DNA from: Brachybacterium sacelli
GTDB taxonomy: Bacteria > Actinomycetota > Actinomycetes > Actinomycetales > Dermabacteraceae
NCBI RefSeq assembly: GCF_017876545.1
Contig: NZ_JAGIOD010000002.1
Location: 248,001-312,000, forward strand
Direction of reading: 5' to 3'
DNA length: 64,000 nt
Shown here in pieces: positions 58,249 through 64,000 of the stretch (position 1 is the first letter of the stretch; the number at the start of each line of letters is the position of its first letter). The notes beneath the pieces were generated by a model. The model saw only the letters and a program-made list of their open reading frames with translations. It was not told the origin of the DNA and did no database searches. Both the position numbers and the translations under genes were made by a program.

Positions 58249-59244
58249 TCAGCCCTGCGGGTGGGGGAACTGCGACCAGTCGGGGGAACGCTTCTCGAGG
58301 AAGGCGTCGCGTCCCTCGGCGGCCTCATCGGTCATGTACGCCAGGCGCGTCGCCTCGCCGGCGAAGACCTGTTGGCCCATGAGACCGTCGTCGGCCAGGT
58401 TGAAGGCGAACTTCAGCATCCGGATCGCCTGCGGTGACTTGGTCGCGATCCGGGCGGCCATCGCCAGGGCCTCGGTCTCGATCTGCTCGTGGTCCGCGAC
58501 CCGGTTCACGGCGCCCCAGTCGTAGGCGTCCTGGGCCGAGTACTCCTCGGCGAGGAAGAAGATCTCGCGGGCGCGCTTCTGACCGACCTGTTTGGCGAGA
58601 TACGCGGAGCCGTAGCCGCCGTCGAACGAGCCGACGTTCGCGTCGGTTTGCATAAAACGAGCGTGCTGCCGGGAGGCGATCGTCAGGTCGGAGACCACGT
58701 GCAGGGAATGCCCGCCGCCGGCGGCCCAGCCGCCCACCACGGCGATCACGACCTTCCCCATGGTGCGGATCAGGCGCTGCACCTCGAGGATGTGCAGGCG
58801 ACCGCTGGAGGCGGTGCGCACCGGCCCGGTCTCGCCCAGCTCCTCGGCCTCGGCGTACTCGTAGCCGGCGCGGCCGCGGATGCGCTGGTCACCGCCGGAG
58901 CAGAAGGAGCGGCCGCCGTCCGTGGGGGAGGGCCCGTTGCCGGTGAGCAGGATGACTCCCACTGCGGTGTCCAGACGGGCGTGGTCCAGAGCGCGGTACA
59001 GCTCGTCGACCGTGTGCGGCCGGAAGGCGTTGCGCACCTCGGGCCGGTCGAAGGCGATCCGCACCGTCGGCAGATCGTGGCTGGTCCGCTCGCCGTCCGG
59101 GCTGTCGACCCGATCGACGGCCCGGTGATAGGTGATGTCGGTGAAGGCCGGCCCGCCGTGCTCGGAAGCGGCCACCTCCCGCCACGATCGGGGGTCGAAG
59201 GTCTCGGAGACCTGGCGGGGCAGCGGATCCGGGGCGGTCGTCAT
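58249..59244 (-). CDS. menB: 1,4-dihydroxy-2-naphthoyl-CoA synthase
   Basis: The 331-residue crotonase-fold enzyme has the MenB features RPEVRNAFRPHTVDEL, FCSGGDQRIRG (oxyanion loop), GWAAGGGHSLHVVSDLTIAS, and DANVGSFDGGYGSAYLAKQVG, where the Asp and Ser/Tyr positions act in ring closure. The first 45 residues are an extra N-terminal arm, as in mycobacterial MenB. It converts OSB-CoA to DHNA-CoA. The ATG at 59244 has a TACCCT box seven bases upstream. It is divergent from menC. Confidence 0.95.
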   Translation of the reverse strand: MTTAPDPLPRQVSETFDPRSWREVAASEHGGPAFTDITYHRAVDRVDSPDGERTSHDLPTVRIAFDRPEVRNAFRPHTVDELYRALDHARLDTAVGVILLTGNGPSPTDGGRSFCSGGDQRIRGRAGYEYAEAEELGETGPVRTASSGRLHILEVQRLIRTMGKVVIAVVGGWAAGGGHSLHVVSDLTIASRQHARFMQTDANVGSFDGGYGSAYLAKQVGQKRAREIFFLAEEYSAQDAYDWGAVNRVADHEQIETEALAMAARIATKSPQAIRMLKFAFNLADDGLMGQQVFAGEATRLAYMTDEAAEGRDAFLEKRSPDWSQFPHPQG

Positions 59245-59251
59245 GCCACTC

Positions 59252-59257
59252 AGGGTA
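59252..59257 (-). promoter_or_regulatory. -10 box TACCCT, leaderless promoter of menB-menE
   Basis: On the minus strand, seven bases separate TACCCT from the ATG at 59244. Confidence 0.5.
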
Positions 59258-59353
59258 GTCCGGTCAGAGTACTCCGGTCCCGGTCATCGAGCCGGAGTGT
59301 ATCGGGTGGATCATGCGGGCCCCTCCCGGCTCGCCGCTCGTGCACCGGCCCGA

Positions 59354-59359
59354 TAGCCT
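59354..59359 (+). promoter_or_regulatory. -10 box TAGCCT, leaderless promoter of menC
   Basis: Six bases separate TAGCCT from the ATG at 59366. With the menB box about 100 bp away this makes a back-to-back promoter pair. Confidence 0.5.
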
Positions 59360-59365
59360 CGAGAG

Positions 59366-60343
59366 ATGCGCATCCCCACCGCCCTGCGCGAGCGCGGCAT
59401 CGACCGCGGCCTCGCGTGGACGATCCCCATGACCACCCGTTTCCGCGGCATCACGGAGCGCGACGGCGTCCTGTTACACGGCCCAGCCGGCTGGTCCGAG
59501 TTCTCCCCTTTCTGGGACTACGGGACCGAGGAGTCCGCGCAGTGGCTGCGGGCCGCGCTCGCCGACGCCACAGAGCCCCGCCCCACGGCGGTCCGCGAAG
59601 CGGTCGCCGTCAACGCCACCATCCCCGTCGTGCCCGCCGTGCTGGCCCACCGGATCGCGACGGTCGGCGGCGCCCGCACCGCGAAGATCAAGGTCGCCGA
59701 TCCCGGATCGAGCCTCGCCGAGGACGCCGAACGGCTCGAAGCCGTGCGCGACGCCCTGGGGCCCGATGCTCGCCTGCGTGTCGACGCCAACGCCGCCTGG
59801 ACCTTCGAGCAGGCTCTTCAGGCCCTGCCCGTGCTGGACCGGGCCGCCGGCGGACTCGAGTACGCCGAGCAGCCCTGTGCCGGGATCGCGGACCTCGCCG
59901 CTCTGCGCCGCGCGCTCGACGTGCCGATCGCGGCCGACGAGTCGGTGCGCCGCGCCGAGGACCCGCTGCGCGTGGCCCGTGCCGAGGCGGCCGACGTGCT
60001 GGTCATGAAGGTGCAGCCGCTCGGAGGTGTCCAGCGGTGCCTCGATCTGGCCGAGCAGGCGGGGCTGCCCGTGGTGGTCTCCTCCGCCCTGGAGTCCGGC
60101 GTCGGCCTCAGCGCCGGGCTCGCGCTCGCCGCCGCCCTGCCTGAGCTTCCCTACGCCTGCGGCCTCGCCACCGCCACCCTGCTCACCGGGGATCTGGTCG
60201 GTGACCCGCTGCGCGCCGACGGCGGCACGCTTCCCGTCGCCCGGCCCGAGCCGGCTCCCGATCTGCTCGAGCGGCACGCCGCACCGTCCGAGCTCGCCAC
60301 CGACTGGCAGCAGCGCCTGGAAGCGTGCGCCGCCGTGCTGTGA
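59366..60343 (+). CDS. menC: o-Succinylbenzoate synthase
   Basis: The 325-residue enolase-superfamily enzyme has the KxK motif AKIKVADPGS, the metal ligands D in LRVDANAAWTFE, E in EYAEQPC and D in IAADESVRR, and the second catalytic lysine in VLVMKVQPLGG. VSSALESGVGLSAG is the actinobacterial MenC loop. It dehydrates SHCHC to o-succinylbenzoate. The start is fixed by a -10 box six bases upstream. Confidence 0.94.
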   Translation: MRIPTALRERGIDRGLAWTIPMTTRFRGITERDGVLLHGPAGWSEFSPFWDYGTEESAQWLRAALADATEPRPTAVREAVAVNATIPVVPAVLAHRIATVGGARTAKIKVADPGSSLAEDAERLEAVRDALGPDARLRVDANAAWTFEQALQALPVLDRAAGGLEYAEQPCAGIADLAALRRALDVPIAADESVRRAEDPLRVARAEAADVLVMKVQPLGGVQRCLDLAEQAGLPVVVSSALESGVGLSAGLALAAALPELPYACGLATATLLTGDLVGDPLRADGGTLPVARPEPAPDLLERHAAPSELATDWQQRLEACAAVL

Positions 60344-60367
60344 GGTGGCGCGCTCTTCGTCCCGCCG

Positions 60368-60399
60368 CGCTTCCGCCACGCTGCGCTTCCGCCACGCTG
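60368..60399. repeat. Perfect 16-bp tandem duplication
   Basis: CGCTTCCGCCACGCTG occurs at 60368-60383 and again at 60384-60399, in the 239-bp gap between menC and menD. The rest of this gap shows no other feature apart from the menD promoter. Confidence 0.8.
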
Positions 60400-60569
60400 C
60401 GTCGAGAATGGTTCCAGCTTCATGGCACTTTTCGGAGCATGGCGGCTCGAGGAGCTGCGCAGGGCACGGCTCCAGGCGCGACCAGATGCGACGCCGGGCA
60501 GCCGGGCGGCGCCTGCCCCGAGCTGCTCGACGAATACTCGGCAGGCAGACATCCCGCAGGCGGGCTGGA

Positions 60570-60575
60570 TACGCT
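60570..60575 (+). promoter_or_regulatory. -10 box TACGCT, leaderless promoter of menD
   Basis: Seven bases separate TACGCT from the ATG at 60583, which supports this start over in-frame upstream codons. Confidence 0.5.
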
Positions 60576-60582
60576 TCGGTCC

Positions 60583-62292
60583 ATGCCTGCCAGCGACCAC
60601 ACCCACCACTCCGCCGGGATCCCCCTGCCCACCCCGACGGGATCCGGAGCGGTCGACCAGGCGATCGCGCTGTGGAGCGCCCTGGCCGAGCTCGGCGTCA
60701 CCGAAGCCGTCCTGGCACCCGGATCACGCTCGGCTCCGCTGGTCTACGGACTCGAGGAACCGCCGGTAGCTGGTCGTATCCGCGCCCACGTGCGGATCGA
60801 CGAGCGCGCCGCGGCCTTCACCGCCCTGGGCCTGTCCCGGCACGACCCGACGCACCCTGCGGTCGTCGCGACCACCTCGGGAACCGCGACCTCCCACCTG
60901 CACGCCGCCGTCATGGAGGCCCATCACTCCCGGATCCCGCTGATCGTGCTGACCGCCGATCGTCCCGCCGAGCTGCGCGACGTCGGCGCGAACCAGACCA
61001 CGCGGCAGGCCGGGATGTACCGGGGGCTGACCCGTCTCGATGCGGACCTGCCCGCCCCGACCGCGGCCGGCGCCACCCCCGTCGAGCTGCGCACCGCGGT
61101 CTCCACCATCGCCCGGGCCGTCGCCGCCGCGACCGGGGACCATCCCGGCCCCGTGCACGTCAACCTCGGCTTCCGGGACCCGCTCGTGCCCTCGCCGACG
61201 CCGCCCGCACCCACGGCCGAGACCGATCACGCCCCGCCTCTCGTGCTCACCCGACGCGTCCGCCCGTCACCGCCGACTCCGCAGCCCGTGCCGATCTCCT
61301 CCCGCACCGTCGTGGTGGCCGGGGACGGTGCCGGGATCGCGGCCCGTGAGCTCGCGGAGCACCACTCGCTGCCGCTGCTGGCCGAGCCCAGCTCGGGCGC
61401 GAGCTGTGGTTCCTCCTTCGTCCCCGGGTATCCGGCGCTCCTCGCACAGATCATGGCCGATCAGGAGCATCCGCTGCGCCCCGACCGCGCGATCGTCCTG
61501 GGCCACCCGACGCTGTCCCGGCCCGTGGTCGGCGCGCTGCTGGGGGCCGAGGACGTCGAGGTCGTCGTGGTCGATCCGCACCCCGACTGGGCCGACGCCG
61601 CCCGGCGGGCCCGGCTCGTGGTTCCCGCTGCGACCGGCGAGGACGAAGCGGACCCCTCGGACGTGGCCGAGCGCGCCCGCCGGCGCGCGCACCTGTCGGC
61701 GTGGCAGGAGGCCGCGGAGAACCTCCCGGAGAGCACCCCGGACTGGCAGCAGCGCGCGGCGCTCGCCGTCTGGGCGGCCACGGGGGAGGGAGACACTCTG
61801 GTCCTGGGCTCCTCGAGCCTGGTGCGGGACCTCGAGCAGCATGCCGGGCCGACCGTGGGCCGCGTGATCGCCAACCGCGGCCTGGCCGGCATCGACGGCA
61901 CCACCGCCATGGCCGGCGGCATCGCCCTCGCCCAGCAGGGGGCCGACGACTCGGCGGGGCAGGTCCGCGTGCTGATGGGCGACCTCACCGCCCTGCACGA
62001 CCTCACCGGGATGATCATCGGCCCCGAGGAACGGACCCCGCGGCTGGACGTGATCGTCGTCGACGACGGCGGCGGCCGCATCTTCTCCGGGCTCGAGCAC
62101 GCCGCGGCACCGGCCGCGCTCCTGCGACGCTTCTTCACCACCCCGCACGGCACGGACATCGCCGCGGCGGCGGAGGCGCTGGGCGCGCAGGCGCACCGGC
62201 TCACTGCCGACAGCCTCGCCACAGCTCTGACACAGCCGGGTCACGGTCTGCGGGTGTTCCTTGTCCAGGAAGGGCACAGCGCGCATTCTTAG
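60583..62292 (+). CDS. menD: SEPHCHC synthase (2-succinyl-5-enolpyruvyl-6-hydroxy-3-cyclohexene-1-carboxylate synthase)
   Basis: A 569-residue thiamine-diphosphate enzyme. The N-terminal domain has VTEAVLAPGSRSAPL and DERAAAFTALGLSR with the catalytic Glu. ADRPAELRDVGANQTTRQ is the MenD signature. The C-terminal cofactor domain has VRVLMGDLTALHDL (GDG-type Mg/ThDP motif as GDLTALHD) and IVVDDGGGRIFSGLEH. It adds a succinyl-semialdehyde unit to isochorismate, the first committed step of the pathway. The cofactor links it to the thi genes elsewhere in the window. A TAG stop lies 23 bases before the next start. Confidence 0.94.
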   Translation: MPASDHTHHSAGIPLPTPTGSGAVDQAIALWSALAELGVTEAVLAPGSRSAPLVYGLEEPPVAGRIRAHVRIDERAAAFTALGLSRHDPTHPAVVATTSGTATSHLHAAVMEAHHSRIPLIVLTADRPAELRDVGANQTTRQAGMYRGLTRLDADLPAPTAAGATPVELRTAVSTIARAVAAATGDHPGPVHVNLGFRDPLVPSPTPPAPTAETDHAPPLVLTRRVRPSPPTPQPVPISSRTVVVAGDGAGIAARELAEHHSLPLLAEPSSGASCGSSFVPGYPALLAQIMADQEHPLRPDRAIVLGHPTLSRPVVGALLGAEDVEVVVVDPHPDWADAARRARLVVPAATGEDEADPSDVAERARRRAHLSAWQEAAENLPESTPDWQQRAALAVWAATGEGDTLVLGSSSLVRDLEQHAGPTVGRVIANRGLAGIDGTTAMAGGIALAQQGADDSAGQVRVLMGDLTALHDLTGMIIGPEERTPRLDVIVVDDGGGRIFSGLEHAAAPAALLRRFFTTPHGTDIAAAAEALGAQAHRLTADSLATALTQPGHGLRVFLVQEGHSAHS

Positions 62293-62315
62293 AACCTGGT
62301 GGTGGAGGTGTTCCC

Positions 62316-64000
62316 ATGGCAGACATGAAGGACTTCAGCGACCCGTACGAGACCCCGCAGGACCGGCCCCCTCGGCCGCCCGAGCAGGGCCTGCCGCACT
62401 TCGGCTACGGCGACCCGACACCGGGCGGTCCGAACGGTCCGGCCGCGACGCCGACGTCGGCCGGCCCGGCCGATACCGCCGACACACCGCCCACCGAGCA
62501 GCTCGACCCGCCGCTCGCGACCGGTAGGTCCGACGGATACGGCAGCGCCGGTGGGTCCGGCCGATATGGCACGGCTGGTGGGGCCGACGGATATGGCGCT
62601 ACCGGTGGGTACGGCGGCCCCGGCAGGTCCGACGGATACGGCGGGTTCGGCGGGCCCGGTGGGACCGCAGGAGCCTATGGCGTCGGATCCGGCGCCCCGG
62701 ACAGCGGCCCGACGACGCCGGCCGGCGATCCGTGGTCCGCAGGACCGGCCGATCCCGTTGCCTCGCCGGACTCGGACCGTTCCGCTGGCGCAGCGGCGCC
62801 GTGGACGTTCCCGACGGAGGACCGCGACACCGCCGCCTTCCCCTCCACCTACGCTGACCCCTACGGGGGAGGCACCCAGACCGCCTCCAGCTCCTCGACC
62901 GCCGCGACCTCGCGCCGTCGCGGACCGGGCTGGGGCGGAGTGACCGGCCTGATCGCCCTCGGCATGCTCGTCTCCAGCGGTCTGACCCTCGGCGGCGTCG
63001 TCGCCTACGACCAGCTCCTGACCCCCGAGCCCACGTCGACCGCGCAGCAGGCCCCGGAGACCAGCGCCGACGCCAGCCCCGCCTCGGTCTCCACGGTCGA
63101 TGACCCCGACTGGGCCTCGGTCGCCGAGCAGGTCTCGCCCAGCGCGGTGGCGATCCAGGTCTCCACCGGCGCCGGCACCAGTCAGGGCACCGGGGTGGTG
63201 CTCGACGGCGACGGGTCGATCCTCACTAACAACCACGTCGTCGAGGGCGCGCGGTCCGTGCAGGTGACGATGAGCGACGGTCTGAGCTACAGCGCCTCGA
63301 TCGTCGGCACCGACGCCGACACGGACCTCGCGGTGATCCGTCTGGACTCCCCGCCGGAGGATCTCCAGCCGGCCACCTTCGCGGATTCCGCGACCGTCGC
63401 CGTCGGGCAGCCCGTGATGGCGCTGGGGACGCCGCTGGGCCTGGAGAACACCGTCACCACGGGGATCGTCTCCGCCCTCGACCGGCCGGTCACGGCCACC
63501 GGCGGCGACCCCAGCGGCTCCGACTCCACCTACACCTCCGCGATCCAGACCGACGCCGCGATCAACCCCGGCAACTCCGGCGGCCCGCTCGTGGACGCCG
63601 CCGGCCAGGTGATCGGCATCAACTCCTCCATCGCCGGCATCCCGAACCCCTCGGGCCAGGCCGGGAGCATCGGCCTGGGCTTCGCGATCCCCGCGAACAC
63701 CGCGACCATGATCGCCGAGCAGCTGCAGGAGGACGGCACGGCCGACCACTCCTTCCTGGGCGTCACCAGCACCGATGGCACGGTCACGCTCGGGAACGTC
63801 GCCCACCACGGTGCCGAGGTGGTCAGCGTCGAGCCCGGCAGTCCCGCCGAGGAGGCCGGCCTGCGCAAGGGCGACCTGATCACCGCGATCGACGAGACCG
63901 ACGTCGGCGGGGCCGCCGCCCTGACCGGCATCGTCCGCGGCATGGCCGTCGGCACCGATCACACCCTGTCGGTGGTGCGCGGCCAGGACGAGCAGTCCCT
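62316..64000 (+). CDS. HtrA/DegP-type trypsin-like serine protease with PDZ domain (3' end outside window)
   Basis: The frame runs from the ATG at 62316 (GGAGGTG 5 bases upstream) to the window end, 561 codons without stop. Residues 1-205 are a cytoplasmic, proline-rich region with Gly/Tyr repeats (SDGYG words, about 70-117). One membrane helix follows (about 209-232). The protease domain has H307 (TNNHVVEG), D337 (ADTDLAVI) and S421 (NPGNSGGPL), then a PDZ domain with SVEPGSPAEEAGLRKGDLI. It should act outside the membrane in protein quality control. The order menD then protease, 23 bp apart, suggests co-transcription. Confidence 0.9.
   Translation, partial: MADMKDFSDPYETPQDRPPRPPEQGLPHFGYGDPTPGGPNGPAATPTSAGPADTADTPPTEQLDPPLATGRSDGYGSAGGSGRYGTAGGADGYGATGGYGGPGRSDGYGGFGGPGGTAGAYGVGSGAPDSGPTTPAGDPWSAGPADPVASPDSDRSAGAAAPWTFPTEDRDTAAFPSTYADPYGGGTQTASSSSTAATSRRRGPGWGGVTGLIALGMLVSSGLTLGGVVAYDQLLTPEPTSTAQQAPETSADASPASVSTVDDPDWASVAEQVSPSAVAIQVSTGAGTSQGTGVVLDGDGSILTNNHVVEGARSVQVTMSDGLSYSASIVGTDADTDLAVIRLDSPPEDLQPATFADSATVAVGQPVMALGTPLGLENTVTTGIVSALDRPVTATGGDPSGSDSTYTSAIQTDAAINPGNSGGPLVDAAGQVIGINSSIAGIPNPSGQAGSIGLGFAIPANTATMIAEQLQEDGTADHSFLGVTSTDGTVTLGNVAHHGAEVVSVEPGSPAEEAGLRKGDLITAIDETDVGGAAALTGIVRGMAVGTDHTLSVVRGQDEQS

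Noticed and set aside
1..64000. Insertion sequences, transposases or prophage genes
   Set aside because: No transposase, integrase, terminase or capsid-like protein was recognised in any frame.

Overview
The window is about 70% G+C chromosomal DNA. Its gene content fits an actinobacterium of the order Micrococcales, and I would guess a Brachybacterium-like member of the Dermabacteraceae. The pointers are menaquinone genes, System II cytochrome c maturation in the order known from mycobacteria, the 32-residue ribosomal protein bS22, a DUF222/HNH endonuclease, an MT0933-like small protein, and many genes whose -10 box lies 6-7 bases before the start codon (leaderless transcription). I see no prophage, integrase, insertion sequence, rRNA or CRISPR array. 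There are 62 gene-level calls, one tRNA and one riboswitch.

Layout. 1-6.6 kb: the end of a GntR regulator, an MFS transporter, a small basic protein, an APH(6)-like kinase, a reading frame broken by an amber codon, a VOC protein, a xylulokinase-type FGGY kinase and a cupin. 6.6-7.2 kb is a repeat-rich non-coding stretch in front of the DUF222/HNH gene (7.2-8.8 kb). 8.8-11.3 kb: a small membrane protein, and a Bcr/CflA drug exporter divergent from a MarR regulator with a 26-bp palindrome between them. 11.4-13.9 kb: a tight operon of three exported proteins with SipW-type signals and their ER-type signal peptidase. 14-19.6 kb: a Gfo/Idh oxidoreductase, then a glycine betaine ABC transporter operon with two substrate-binding lipoproteins. 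19.9-22 kb: dienelactone hydrolase and a Ca2+/H+ antiporter.

22-25.2 kb: a hairpin-rich gap, a TPP riboswitch and thiM-thiE-thiD (thiamine salvage). 25.2-32.4 kb: two small genes, a SulP transporter, an S9 peptidase, tRNA-Arg(CCT), a MobA-nitrilase fusion, a CopC protein and an MT0933-like protein. 32.5-38.6 kb: a DeoR/GlpR regulator, then a 1,599-residue helicase-like protein with a degenerate ATPase core and a nuclease-like tail, and a small overlapping partner. 38.7-44.2 kb: DUF368, proC, trkA, trkH and an AcuC-type deacetylase. 44.2-48 kb: two overlapping dynamin-like GTPases and bS22.

48-64 kb is largely respiratory: a glutaredoxin-like protein, a MarR/YceI pair, histidine phosphatase-tlpA-ccdA-resB-ccsB for cytochrome c, then menA, menE, menB (minus) and menC, menD (plus) for menaquinone, and finally an HtrA-type protease cut by the window end. 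Together the last 15 kb supplies the quinone and the haem-protein maturation of the electron-transport chain. The betaine and potassium transporters point to osmotic adaptation.
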